64,000 bases of DNA from Butyrivibrio sp. MC2021 (GTDB lineage: Bacteria; Bacillota; Clostridia; Lachnospirales; Lachnospiraceae), in contig NZ_JHXX01000001.1 of NCBI RefSeq assembly GCF_000621605.1, positions 186,001 through 250,000 of the forward strand. The letters run 5' to 3'. The notes below the pieces were generated by a model that saw only the letters and a list, made by a program, of their open reading frames with translations, was not told the origin of the DNA and did not search any database. The translations under genes were made by a program, and so were the position numbers. Shown piece by piece: positions 42,074 to 50,920 of the stretch. How positions within the stretch are numbered: position 1 is the stretch's first letter; every line of letters begins with the position of its first letter.

Positions 42074-42838
42074 ATGGGAAATATTAATAATAAAGAGGCT
42101 GAGTTTGCGGCTATTTTAAAGCAGGTCACAAGAACAGCAAGAGAGAATAAGAACTTTATCACCAAGGACCAGGTCAATACCGCTTTTTCTGAGCTTGACC
42201 TTGACGAAAAGCAGATGGAGATGGTTTACGATTACCTTAAGAACCATAACATCGGTGTTGATGAACAGGCTGTTTTTACAGATGAGAATCTCACAGAGGA
42301 AGAGACCAACTATCTCAATGACTATCTCGAGAGTTTAAAAGATCTCCCAAAGCTGACTGATGGCGAACTCGAAGCTATTTCCATGTCAGCTATAGCAGGA
42401 GATAAGAATGCTCAGTCCAGGCTTATTGAGAATTATCTCCCTCTTGTGGTTGATGTTGCCCGTATGTATTCTGAACAGGGCGTTTTTCTTGAGGATCTTA
42501 TCGGAGAGGGCAATTTTGCCCTGACCAAGGGTGTTACCATGCTTGATGCTGTGGGCGAACCTGCAGAAGTTGAGAGCTTTCTTTATAAAATGATGCTGGA
42601 TGCCATGGAGAATCTGATCGAGGACAATCTTGCCGCTGATGCAGGAAGCCAGAAGGTTCTTGAGCTTGTAAATGAAGTTGCCGATAAGGCCAGAGAACTT
42701 GCAGAGGACTTAAGACGTAAGGTAACTGTGGCAGAGCTTATGGAGGAGACAGGCTGGGATGAGGATAAGATCCGTACAGCCATTAAGTTCAGCGCAGATA
42801 ATATCGAAGATCTTGACAGCGGAGAGAAAAAAGACTGA
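42074..42838 (+). CDS. Sigma-70-like protein lacking regions 2.3-2.4 and 4
   Basis: 254 residues. A region 1.1-like start (FITKDQVNTAFSELDL, VYDYLKNHNIGV, about 30-72), a region 1.2/2.1-2.2-like part (LIENYLPLVVDVARMYSEQG and FLEDLIGEGNFAL, about 116-150) that is the core-RNAP-binding surface, then a stretch with no -10 recognition Trp/Tyr cluster, and a region 3-like helix (VTVAELMEETGWDEDKIR, about 217-234). There is no region 4 for -35 contact. It may bind core polymerase without promoter recognition. Four-bp gap to the next gene. Confidence 0.72.
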   Translation: MGNINNKEAEFAAILKQVTRTARENKNFITKDQVNTAFSELDLDEKQMEMVYDYLKNHNIGVDEQAVFTDENLTEEETNYLNDYLESLKDLPKLTDGELEAISMSAIAGDKNAQSRLIENYLPLVVDVARMYSEQGVFLEDLIGEGNFALTKGVTMLDAVGEPAEVESFLYKMMLDAMENLIEDNLAADAGSQKVLELVNEVADKARELAEDLRRKVTVAELMEETGWDEDKIRTAIKFSADNIEDLDSGEKKD

Positions 42839-42841
42839 TCT

Positions 42842-43258
42842 ATGAATAATATTGTTAACGAAGACGATTTTAAATACTACATGCAGGATATAGAAAGATA
42901 TTATTTCGGAGCCAGATACAATTATCTGGAACTTCTGGATAATGAAATGGTTCCGTTTAAGTTTAAGACTATTATTTCCAAATATATGAAAGATGAAGTT
43001 GATCTTGATACTACCTTAGAGAGTCATTTTTATTATCTCACAGATGATACCTTTGACTATGAGATACTTAAACAGCTAAAGAGCAGAGTAAGAGTATCTC
43101 AGTATAAGGATCCTTTCAAAAAAGAGAAGGGATTTAAAGAGAAGATCTACACCATCCAGGAATTGGTCAGGATCCCTGTGGAACACAAAGAAGAGTACGG
43201 GATCATTATAAGAGAACTTATTGTTTCAAAGCTGGCGCTTTTTGCTTTTTCAATCTAA
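42842..43258 (+). CDS. Unknown protein paired with the sigma-like gene
   Basis: 138 residues, not recognised. Seen: Tyr- and Phe-rich N-terminal half (DIERYYFGARYNYLELL), charged middle (KDPFKKEKGFKEK), mostly helical by composition, no Cys pair, no signal peptide, short hydrophobic end (LALFAFSI). It starts 3 bp after the sigma-like stop, so the two are probably co-translated and may interact. A terminator follows at once. Confidence 0.62.
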   Translation: MNNIVNEDDFKYYMQDIERYYFGARYNYLELLDNEMVPFKFKTIISKYMKDEVDLDTTLESHFYYLTDDTFDYEILKQLKSRVRVSQYKDPFKKEKGFKEKIYTIQELVRIPVEHKEEYGIIIRELIVSKLALFAFSI

Positions 43259-43271
43259 AAAAGCAATAAAA

Positions 43272-43305
43272 AAACTACCTGACATAAATCAGGTAGTTTC
43301 TTTTT
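43272..43305. terminator. Bidirectional terminator between the orphan gene and rpmB
   Basis: AAACTACCTGA (43272-43282) and TCAGGTAGTTT (43289-43299) form a perfect 11-bp stem with a six-base loop. TTTTT at 43301-43305 serves the + strand, and the A-run before the stem serves the convergent rpmB. Confidence 0.9.
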
Positions 43306-43312
43306 GTTTTGA

Positions 43313-43498
43313 TTAAGCTCTTTCGACTTTGTTAGATCTAAGGCAGCTTGTGCAAACGTGTAATCTCTGAGTTGATCCGTTAACTTTAACAGCAACGTGC
43401 TGAACGTTTGACTTCCAAACTCTGTTAGATCTTCTATGGGAATGGCTTACGTTGTTACCGAAATGAACGCCCTTGCCACAAATATCACATTTAGCCAT
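43313..43498 (-). CDS. rpmB: 50S ribosomal protein L28 (zinc-binding form)
   Basis: 61 residues. MAKCDICGKGVHFGNNVSHSHR start and the second pair CTSCL near residue 49 give the four-Cys (C+) L28. Perfect SD AAGGAGG lies upstream on the - strand. The divergent rpmB/asp23-fakA layout is the same as in B. subtilis (rpmB-yloU-yloV). Confidence 0.97.
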   Translation of the reverse strand: MAKCDICGKGVHFGNNVSHSHRRSNRVWKSNVQHVAVKVNGSTQRLHVCTSCLRSNKVERA

Positions 43499-43572
43499 TT
43501 TGACACCTCCTTATAAGCCATGTAATCTGTTTCTTACAGCAAAATTATTGCAGATTTATCCGCAACATTGAT

Positions 43573-43601
43573 ATCTTAGCAGAAAAGGATTTGGATTGCA
43601 A
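43573..43601 (-). promoter_or_regulatory. Promoter of rpmB
   Basis: On the - strand TTGCAA (43601-43596), 17 bp, TAAGAT (43578-43573), with TGC just before the -10. Confidence 0.6.
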
Positions 43602-43623
43602 GTAAAATCTGCAAAAAATATAG

Positions 43624-43652
43624 TTTATTTTTTATAAAACTGCTATTATAAT
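43624..43652 (+). promoter_or_regulatory. Promoter candidate for the Asp23-fakA-recG group
   Basis: TTTATT at 43624-43629, 17 bp, perfect TATAAT at 43647-43652, about 55 bp before the Asp23 gene start. Confidence 0.45.
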
Positions 43653-43707
43653 ACTATATGTATGCGAAAAAGGCAGTATATTATCGCACATTTTAAGGAG
43701 GACAAAT

Positions 43708-44070
43708 ATGAAGGCTTCTCTAATGAACACTCACATGGGAAATATTTCTATTGATAATGAAGTCATTGCCCAGTATGCCGGTGCGGTTGCTATGGAGTGC
43801 TTTGGAATCGTAGGTATGGCCAATGTAAATGTCAAGGACGGACTTGTCAGCCTGCTTAAACTTGATTCCATGACAAGAGGAATTAATGTAACTTTGGATG
43901 ACGATAACAAGCTGAAGCTTGATTTCCATGTTATCGTTGCTTATGGCGTAAGTATTTCAGCTGTTTCAAACAACCTTATTGATACGGTTAAATATAAAGT
44001 AGAGGAATTTACCGGGCTTGAAATCGAGAAGATCAATATCTACATCGAAGGCGTCCGCGTGATAGACTGA
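43708..44070 (+). CDS. Asp23/Gls24 family envelope protein (YloU-like)
   Basis: 120 residues, DUF322. Typical strands GNISIDNEVIAQYAGAVA, LKLDFHVIVAYGVSISAVS and IYIEGVRV are seen. Members are membrane-associated envelope-stress proteins or scaffold proteins; the YloU type next to FakA is of unknown exact role. SD AAGGAGG lies 7 bp before the ATG. fakA starts 18 bp downstream. Confidence 0.92.
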   Translation: MKASLMNTHMGNISIDNEVIAQYAGAVAMECFGIVGMANVNVKDGLVSLLKLDSMTRGINVTLDDDNKLKLDFHVIVAYGVSISAVSNNLIDTVKYKVEEFTGLEIEKINIYIEGVRVID

Positions 44071-44087
44071 TTTGGAGGAAGATAGTT

Positions 44088-45866
44088 TTGAGTAATAATA
44101 GTATTGACGCTAAGATGATGGCCAAGATGTTCTTGACCGGTGCCAAGAATCTTGAGGCCAAAAAAGAGTGGATCAACGAGCTTAACGTGTTCCCTGTTCC
44201 TGACGGAGATACCGGAACCAATATGACAATGACCATCATGTCAGCAGCCAAAGAAGTTAGCAATCTTGGTGATAACGCAGACATGCAGGCTATTTGTAAG
44301 GCCATTTCTTCAGGGTCCCTCAGAGGCGCAAGAGGTAACTCAGGCGTTATTCTTTCACAGCTTCTCAGAGGATTTACCAAGATTGTAAAAGAGCACGATC
44401 AGCTTAATGTTACAATTCTTTCGGAGGCTTTTGACAAGGCTGTTGAGACTGCTTATAAGGCTGTTATGAAGCCCAAGGAAGGTACAATCCTTACAGTAGC
44501 CAAGGGCACTGCAGAGAAGGCCCATGAGCTTTCAGTAGAAGGCTGTGATGATGTTGAGCGTTTCTGCGAAGAAGTTATTAAATATGCAGATGAAGTTCTT
44601 GCCAAGACTCCTGATATGCTTCCTGTACTTAAGCAGGCCGGCGTTGTAGATTCAGGCGGACAGGGACTTGTTCAGGTACTTAAGGGTGCTTTTGACGGAT
44701 TCCTGGGTAAAGAGATCAACCTTACTATTTCAGAAGAGTCAGTAACACCTGTATCTAAGAATAAAGAGAATGCGGTTCAGGAAGAGGATATTAAATTCGG
44801 TTATTGTACTGAGTTCATCGTTCTTTTATCCAAACCTCTTAATGTTAAGCAGGAGATAGATTTCAAGGCTTTCCTTGAATCAATCGGTGACAGCATTGTT
44901 ATGGTTGCGGATGACGAAATCTGTAAGGTACATGTTCATTCCAATGATCCCGGACTTGCAATCCAGAGAGCTCTTATGTATGGTCAGCTCTCTAATATGA
45001 AGATTGACAATATGAGGATGGAGCATCGTGAGAAGCTCTTCCATGAAAATAACGACGGTTCCTGGGCTGAGATCAAGACAGAGATCAATGGTGCCGCAGA
45101 ACTCACTCCCACATACCTTCCCGGAGACGATATTCCTCTCGGAGATAAGGTTGAGATGGCCGTAGAAGTACAGGCAGAGCCCGAGATGCCTCATAAAGAA
45201 GTCGGATTTGTTACTGTTTGCGCAGGAAGCGGACTGGCTGAGATCTTCAGAGGCCTTGGTGTTGACTATGTTATCGAGGGTGGTCAGACCATGAACCCTT
45301 CTACAGCTGATATTCTTGATGCTGTTGAGAAGGTTAACGCTGATACAGTTATCGTTCTTCCTAATAATAAGAACATTATCCTTGCAGCTAATCAGGCAGC
45401 AATCATGTCTGAGGACAATGATGACAACAAGAAGATCGTAGTAGTACCTTCAAAGACTGTTCCTCAGGGTATCACAGCACTTATCAATTATGTTCCTGGT
45501 GCAAGCGTTGAGGACAGCGTTGCTGCTATGACTGAGTCACTTTCTACTGTTAATACAGGTGAAGTTACCTACGCTGTTAGAGATACAGTGATCGATGATG
45601 TACAGATCAAGCAGGGCGACTACATGGGCATCGGTGATGCCGGTATTCTTGCGGTTGGCGGCGAGATAGCTGATGTTACCTTCGATATGCTTTCCAAGAT
45701 GATGAGCGATGAGCTTGAGCTCATAAGCGTTTATTACGGAGAGGATGTGGAAGAGAGCGAGGCTGAGAATCTTAGACAGAAGATCAGCGACAGCTTCCCT
45801 GGATGTGACGTTGAGCTTCAGTATGGCGGACAGCCTATCTACTATTACATTGTTTCAGCAGAGTAA
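44088..45866 (+). CDS. fakA: FakA, fatty acid kinase (DhaL/YloV family)
   Basis: 592 residues. N-terminal DhaL ATP-binding domain (about 1-205) with FPVPDGDTGTNMTMT, whose aspartates bind Mg-ATP, and GARGNSGVILSQ. A middle DUF1949-like region (about 225-330) and a C-terminal EDD-like domain (about 360-592) with PNNKNIILAANQA follow. It phosphorylates fatty acids bound to a FakB partner; a DegV/FakB-type protein is encoded at 48084. Start is TTG with GGAGG 9 bp upstream. Confidence 0.92.
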   Translation: MSNNSIDAKMMAKMFLTGAKNLEAKKEWINELNVFPVPDGDTGTNMTMTIMSAAKEVSNLGDNADMQAICKAISSGSLRGARGNSGVILSQLLRGFTKIVKEHDQLNVTILSEAFDKAVETAYKAVMKPKEGTILTVAKGTAEKAHELSVEGCDDVERFCEEVIKYADEVLAKTPDMLPVLKQAGVVDSGGQGLVQVLKGAFDGFLGKEINLTISEESVTPVSKNKENAVQEEDIKFGYCTEFIVLLSKPLNVKQEIDFKAFLESIGDSIVMVADDEICKVHVHSNDPGLAIQRALMYGQLSNMKIDNMRMEHREKLFHENNDGSWAEIKTEINGAAELTPTYLPGDDIPLGDKVEMAVEVQAEPEMPHKEVGFVTVCAGSGLAEIFRGLGVDYVIEGGQTMNPSTADILDAVEKVNADTVIVLPNNKNIILAANQAAIMSEDNDDNKKIVVVPSKTVPQGITALINYVPGASVEDSVAAMTESLSTVNTGEVTYAVRDTVIDDVQIKQGDYMGIGDAGILAVGGEIADVTFDMLSKMMSDELELISVYYGEDVEESEAENLRQKISDSFPGCDVELQYGGQPIYYYIVSAE

Positions 45867-45880
45867 TCATATGAGATATT

Positions 45881-45902
45881 TAGCCGGGATTTATCCCGGC
45901 TA
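45881..45902 (+). other. Hairpin after fakA
   Basis: TAGCCGGGA (45881-45889) and TCCCGGCTA (45894-45902) form a perfect 9-bp stem with loop TTTA. Only scattered Ts follow, so termination would be partial; recG starts 36 bp later. Confidence 0.5.
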
Positions 45903-45938
45903 TTACTTTATTACAGGAATTACAAAAGAGGTTTCAAG

Positions 45939-48008
45939 GTGGGAAAAAGAGAGCGACAGGAATCAGTTACAGGCATAAAAGGAATCGGGGATAAAACTGC
46001 AAAGCTTTTCGAAAAGTGCGGCGTCAGGACCATAGATGACCTTCTTACATATTATCCAAGGGGCTATGATCACTATAAGACTCCTGTAAGAGCCTGTGAT
46101 GTCAGGCCCGGAGAGATCAATGCTGTCAAACTGACAATAATTGGAAGAGTTACTTTGCGACGAGTAAGGAATCTTTCCATTATTGCCTTTGAGGCTGCAG
46201 ATCAGACCGGTAAGCTCAGAATGGCTTATTTTAACTCTCCCTACCTTATGAGTTCCTTGAAATCAGGAACTACTCATATATTCAGAGGTATGGTTCAGAA
46301 AAAGGGAAGTTTCCTTGAGATGGACCAACCCAAAATATATAAGGATGTGGAATACGCTGCTTTATTGGGAACCTTGCAACCCAGATATCCTCTCGTAAAA
46401 GGGCTTTCCAACAACACAGTTTCCAAGGCTGTAAGTGCGGCATTTAAAAGCGCCGGCGAATTTGAAGAATTTGTTCCGGCAGACATTCTTGGAAGGCTTA
46501 GCCTGGTTTCATTTTCTCAGGCTGTCTATAATATTCACTTTCCAAAGAATGAAAAGAGCCTTGAGGATGCCAGAAGAAGGCTTGCTTATAATGAATTTTT
46601 GCTATTCGTATTACAGCTTCGTCTACTGAAGGCTAATCAGGAGGATATTCCCAATGCATATCCTATGATAGAGACTTCAGATACAACAAGGTTTCTGGAG
46701 AAGCTACCATATAAACTTACAGGAGCCCAGGAGAGAGCCTGGGAGGATATTAAGGCTGACATTACAGGCAAAAGTGTGATGAACCGCCTTATCCAGGGTG
46801 ATGTTGGCTCGGGTAAAACTGTTCTTGCTATGCTGGCACTTCTTATGACGGCTTCCAACGGCTATCAGGGGGCTCTTATGGCACCGACAGAAGTTCTTGC
46901 TGCCCAGCATTACGAAAGTTTTATGGGGCTTATCAAAAAATATAATATAGACAATCTTAAACCTGTTCTTCTTACGGGCTCACTTTCCGCCAAGGACAAA
47001 AAAGAAGCCCAGAGACAGATAAAAGAAGGAGAGGTCAACTGTATAATCGGCACCAATGCTCTTATTCAGGCAAAGGTGGAGTATAAGAACCTGGCTCTGG
47101 TTGTTACCGATGAGCAGCATCGTTTTGGGGTTAGGCAGAGAGAGTCCCTTGCCGGAAAGGGGATGAACACCCATGTTCTTGCCATGAGCGCTACGCCGAT
47201 CCCCAGAACTCTGGCCATTATCCTTTATGGGGATCTTCATATTTCCATAGTGGATGAACTGCCTATGGGCAGACTTCCTATTAAGAACTGTGTGGTGGGC
47301 ACCGATTACAGGCCAAAAGCCTACAAATTTATAGCTGATCAGGTTGCCATGGGCCACCAGGCTTACGTTATCTGTCCTATGGTTGAGGAGGGAGAACTGG
47401 ACGGCGTGGAAAATGTCACCGACTACAGCGAAAAACTAAGGGAAAATCTTCCACCTTCCGTTAGAGTAGAGATGCTCCACGGCAAAATGAAGCCTGACCA
47501 GAAAGACCGGATAATGGATGCTTTTGCCCGAAAGGATATAGATGTCCTTGTCTCTACTACTGTTATAGAAGTAGGCATCAATGTTCCCAATGCCACTGTG
47601 ATGATGATCGAGAACTCAGAGAGATTCGGTCTTTCACAGCTTCATCAGCTCAGAGGCCGTGTAGGACGAGGAGATGCACAGTCCTATTGTATCTTCCTCA
47701 ATACTTCTGAATCCGATGAGGCAAAAGAACGTCTTGATACCATGAACAAGACCAATGACGGATTCAAGATCGCAGAAGAAGATCTGAAACAGAGGGGGCC
47801 CGGAGATCTCTTTGGAGTAAGGCAGAGCGGTGAACTCAATTTCAGGGTTGGAGATATTTATCATGACAGTGATCTGGTTAAAGAGTCTGCTATGGATGCC
47901 GACAGAATTTTAAACGAAGATCCGGAACTTTCTTCAATACAATATAGTGTACTTAGGAACGTTTTGACCACAAAATCTGCAAATTTGGTTGACTTTGCAA
48001 CCCTTTAA
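45939..48008 (+). CDS. recG: RecG, ATP-dependent DNA helicase
   Basis: 689 residues. N-terminal wedge (OB) domain, helicase domain 1 with Walker A GDVGSGKT and DEQHRFG in place of DEAH, SATPIPRT motif III, domain 2 with VIEVGINVPNA and QLRGRVGRG, and the C-terminal RecG tail. It remodels stalled forks and Holliday junctions. Start is GTG with AGAGG upstream. Confidence 0.96.
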   Translation: MGKRERQESVTGIKGIGDKTAKLFEKCGVRTIDDLLTYYPRGYDHYKTPVRACDVRPGEINAVKLTIIGRVTLRRVRNLSIIAFEAADQTGKLRMAYFNSPYLMSSLKSGTTHIFRGMVQKKGSFLEMDQPKIYKDVEYAALLGTLQPRYPLVKGLSNNTVSKAVSAAFKSAGEFEEFVPADILGRLSLVSFSQAVYNIHFPKNEKSLEDARRRLAYNEFLLFVLQLRLLKANQEDIPNAYPMIETSDTTRFLEKLPYKLTGAQERAWEDIKADITGKSVMNRLIQGDVGSGKTVLAMLALLMTASNGYQGALMAPTEVLAAQHYESFMGLIKKYNIDNLKPVLLTGSLSAKDKKEAQRQIKEGEVNCIIGTNALIQAKVEYKNLALVVTDEQHRFGVRQRESLAGKGMNTHVLAMSATPIPRTLAIILYGDLHISIVDELPMGRLPIKNCVVGTDYRPKAYKFIADQVAMGHQAYVICPMVEEGELDGVENVTDYSEKLRENLPPSVRVEMLHGKMKPDQKDRIMDAFARKDIDVLVSTTVIEVGINVPNATVMMIENSERFGLSQLHQLRGRVGRGDAQSYCIFLNTSESDEAKERLDTMNKTNDGFKIAEEDLKQRGPGDLFGVRQSGELNFRVGDIYHDSDLVKESAMDADRILNEDPELSSIQYSVLRNVLTTKSANLVDFATL

Positions 48009-48083
48009 AAGTAAGATATATTTTAGTTTATAGTTAAAATATAGGAGAATTGTCAGCATTTGCTGATAGGGGAGAATTCTGAT

Positions 48084-48953
48084 ATGTCTAAGATTGCAAT
48101 AATCACAGATAGTAACAGTGGAGTAACTCAGGCACAGGCCAAGGAGCTGGGCTTATTTGTTGTTCCTATGCCCTTCATGATCAATGAAGAGGACTATTAT
48201 GAGGATATTAACCTTACACAGGAGCAATTTTATGATAAATTGGCCGGAGATGCGAATGTTTCTACCAGCCAGCCTTCACCGGATTCATTAATGACTCTCT
48301 GGGATAAGGTTTTGCAGGATTATGACCAGATTATATATATTCCCATGAGTAGCGGCCTTTCAGGTTCCTGCCAGAGCGCTACCATGATTGCCAACGAAGA
48401 ATACGAAGGCAAGGTTTTTGTAATTGATAATCAGAGAATCTCTGTTACTCAGAGACAGTCAGCTCTCGATGCCAAGGCTATGGCTGATGCAGGTCTTCCT
48501 GCAGAAACAATTGTCGAGAAGCTCATGGCCAATAAATTCGAGTCAAGTATTTATATCATGCTTGATACTCTTTATTACCTTAAAAAGGGCGGAAGAATCA
48601 CTCCTGCCGCAGCTGCGCTTGGAACTCTTTTGAGACTTAAGCCCGTTCTTCAGATCCAGGGTGAGAAGCTTGATGCTTTTGCCAAGGCAAGAACATCATC
48701 TCAGGGTAAGAGTATTATGATCAATGCCATCAAGGCAGATATTGAGAACCGTTTCGGTGGAATGGATGCCAAGGATTTCTATATTGCCAGTGCATATACC
48801 AAGGATCTTGAGGCTGCTAATGAATGGAAAAAGGAAGTGGAAGCAGCATTCCCGGGATTTGATATCCATATGGATCCTCTTTCCTTATCAGTTGCTTGCC
48901 ATATCGGACCGGGCGCACTGGCTGTTACGGTTACCCGCAAGCTTCACTTTTAA
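48084..48953 (+). CDS. DegV/FakB family fatty acid-binding protein
   Basis: 289 residues. N-terminal EDD fold with IITDSNSGVTQAQ, the STSQPSP loop that holds the fatty-acid carboxylate, and LDTLYYLKKGGRI. It presents the acyl chain to FakA, encoded 2.2 kb upstream. The ATG at 48084 has GGGGAG upstream; a TTG at 48060 adds eight residues. A short hairpin TCAGC-ATTT-GCTGA lies just before the SD. Confidence 0.9.
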   Translation: MSKIAIITDSNSGVTQAQAKELGLFVVPMPFMINEEDYYEDINLTQEQFYDKLAGDANVSTSQPSPDSLMTLWDKVLQDYDQIIYIPMSSGLSGSCQSATMIANEEYEGKVFVIDNQRISVTQRQSALDAKAMADAGLPAETIVEKLMANKFESSIYIMLDTLYYLKKGGRITPAAAALGTLLRLKPVLQIQGEKLDAFAKARTSSQGKSIMINAIKADIENRFGGMDAKDFYIASAYTKDLEAANEWKKEVEAAFPGFDIHMDPLSLSVACHIGPGALAVTVTRKLHF

Positions 48954-48982
48954 TAATATTTAGTTTTTTTGGGGGTTATAGC

Positions 48983-50902
48983 ATGGCAAATGAACAATAT
49001 AATGCTTCCAGCATTACCGTACTGGAGGGACTTGAGGCTGTTCGTAAGCGTCCCGGAATGTACATAGGAAGCGTTACTACAAGGGGTCTCAATCATCTGG
49101 TTTATGAGATTGTAGACAACGCTGTAGATGAACATCTTGCAGGTTTCTGCAACAAAATCCATGTTACTCTTGAAGCCGACGGATCGGCTACTGTAGAAGA
49201 TAACGGTAGAGGTATTCCCGTTGAGATGCACGCCAAGGGTGTTTCCGCAGAGCGTGTTGTTTTAACCGTACTTCATGCCGGAGGAAAATTTGATAATAAT
49301 GCTTATAAAACCTCAGGAGGTCTCCACGGTGTGGGATCTTCTGTTGTTAATGCGCTTTCAACAAGACTTTCTGTAGTTGTTAAGAAGGACGGATATATTT
49401 ATAAAGATACTTATGAGAGAGGTATCCCAACCACCGAGTTAAAGGATGGTCTTCTGGTTCCTATCGGTACTACCAAGGAAACAGGAACAGCCATCAATTT
49501 CCTGCCTGACGATACCATTTTTGAAAAGACCAGATTCAAAGAGGATGATATCAAGTCAAGGCTTCATGAAACAGCTTATCTCAATCCGTCGCTTACCATA
49601 GTTTTCCAGGATAAAAGACCGGGAGTTGAGGAATATATAGAATTCCACGAGCCTGACGGAATCACCGGATTCATCAAGGATATGAACAAGTCCAAGGAAT
49701 CTGTACATGAAGTTGTTTCCTTCAGCGGCGAGAGCGAAGGCGTTGAGGTAGAAGTAGCATTCCAGTATGTTAATGAATTCCACGAAGAGGTTCTTGGATT
49801 CTGTAATAATATCTACAATGCTGAGGGGGGCACACATCTTACCGGTTTCAAGACGATGTTTACCAACATTATTAATCAGTACGCCCGTGAGCTCAACATC
49901 CTCAAGGAAAAAGACAATAACTTCACCGGAACAGATGTAAGAAATGGAATGACTGCCGTTATTTCCATCAAACATCCGGATCCACGATTTGAAGGACAGA
50001 CCAAGACCAAGCTTGATAACCAGGATGCGGCAAAGATCGTTTCTAAGATCACAAATGATGAGGTTACAAGATACTTTGACCGTAATCTTGAAACATTAAA
50101 ATCAATCATCGGCTGTGCAGAAAAGGCTGCCAAGATCAGGAAAACTGAAGAAAAAGCCAAGACAAACATGCTTACCAAGCAGAAATACTCCTTTGATTCC
50201 AATGGTAAGCTGGCTAACTGTATCAGCAAAGATGCATCCAAATGCGAGATCTTTATCGTAGAGGGAGATTCCGCCGGCGGAAGTGCCAAGATGGCAAGAG
50301 ACAGAAACTTCCAGGCAATCCTTCCCATCAGAGGTAAGATCCTCAACGTAGAAAAGGCCAGTATCGACAAGGTCCTTGCCAACGCAGAGATCAAGACCAT
50401 GATCAATGCCTTTGGCTGCGGCTTTTCCGAAGGCTACGGCAATGATTTCGATATCAGCAAGCTTCGTTATGACAAGATCATTATCATGGCCGATGCGGAC
50501 GTGGATGGTGAGCACATCTCGACTCTGCTTCTGACACTGTTTTACAGATTTATGCCTGAGCTTATATATCAGGGGCATGTTTATGTTGCTATGCCTCCGC
50601 TTTATAAGGCAGTTCCTGCAAGGGGCAAAGAGGAATACCTCTATGATGATTCAGCCCTTGCTAAATACAGAAATACACACAAGGGTTCTTTTACTCTCCA
50701 GAGATACAAAGGTCTCGGTGAGATGGATCCCGAACAGCTTTGGGAGACAACCCTGGATCCCGAAAGAAGACTTCTTAAGGCCGTGGAGATTGAAGATGCC
50801 AAGATGGCTTCCCATATGACGGAGCTTCTTATGGGCGTTGATGTCCCTCCGAGAAGAGAATTTATTCATCAGTATGCAACTGATGCGACACTTGATATTT
50901 AA
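48983..50902 (+). CDS. Type IIA topoisomerase subunit B (GyrB/ParE)
   Basis: 639 residues. GHKL ATPase with EIVDNAVDEH, DNGRGIPV and GGLHGVGSSVVNAL; transducer; TOPRIM with EGDSAGGSAK and DADVDGEHI; C-terminal RYKGLGEM. The length without insertion fits both clostridial GyrB and ParE. The true start is the ATG at 48983; upstream in-frame codons run into degV. Partner subunit follows after 18 bp. Gyrase versus topoisomerase IV is not decidable from this subunit; location away from dnaA-recF genes favours a second pair (topo IV-like). Confidence 0.93.
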   Translation: MANEQYNASSITVLEGLEAVRKRPGMYIGSVTTRGLNHLVYEIVDNAVDEHLAGFCNKIHVTLEADGSATVEDNGRGIPVEMHAKGVSAERVVLTVLHAGGKFDNNAYKTSGGLHGVGSSVVNALSTRLSVVVKKDGYIYKDTYERGIPTTELKDGLLVPIGTTKETGTAINFLPDDTIFEKTRFKEDDIKSRLHETAYLNPSLTIVFQDKRPGVEEYIEFHEPDGITGFIKDMNKSKESVHEVVSFSGESEGVEVEVAFQYVNEFHEEVLGFCNNIYNAEGGTHLTGFKTMFTNIINQYARELNILKEKDNNFTGTDVRNGMTAVISIKHPDPRFEGQTKTKLDNQDAAKIVSKITNDEVTRYFDRNLETLKSIIGCAEKAAKIRKTEEKAKTNMLTKQKYSFDSNGKLANCISKDASKCEIFIVEGDSAGGSAKMARDRNFQAILPIRGKILNVEKASIDKVLANAEIKTMINAFGCGFSEGYGNDFDISKLRYDKIIIMADADVDGEHISTLLLTLFYRFMPELIYQGHVYVAMPPLYKAVPARGKEEYLYDDSALAKYRNTHKGSFTLQRYKGLGEMDPEQLWETTLDPERRLLKAVEIEDAKMASHMTELLMGVDVPPRREFIHQYATDATLDI

Positions 50903-50920
50903 AGATTTTGAGGTAAAAGC

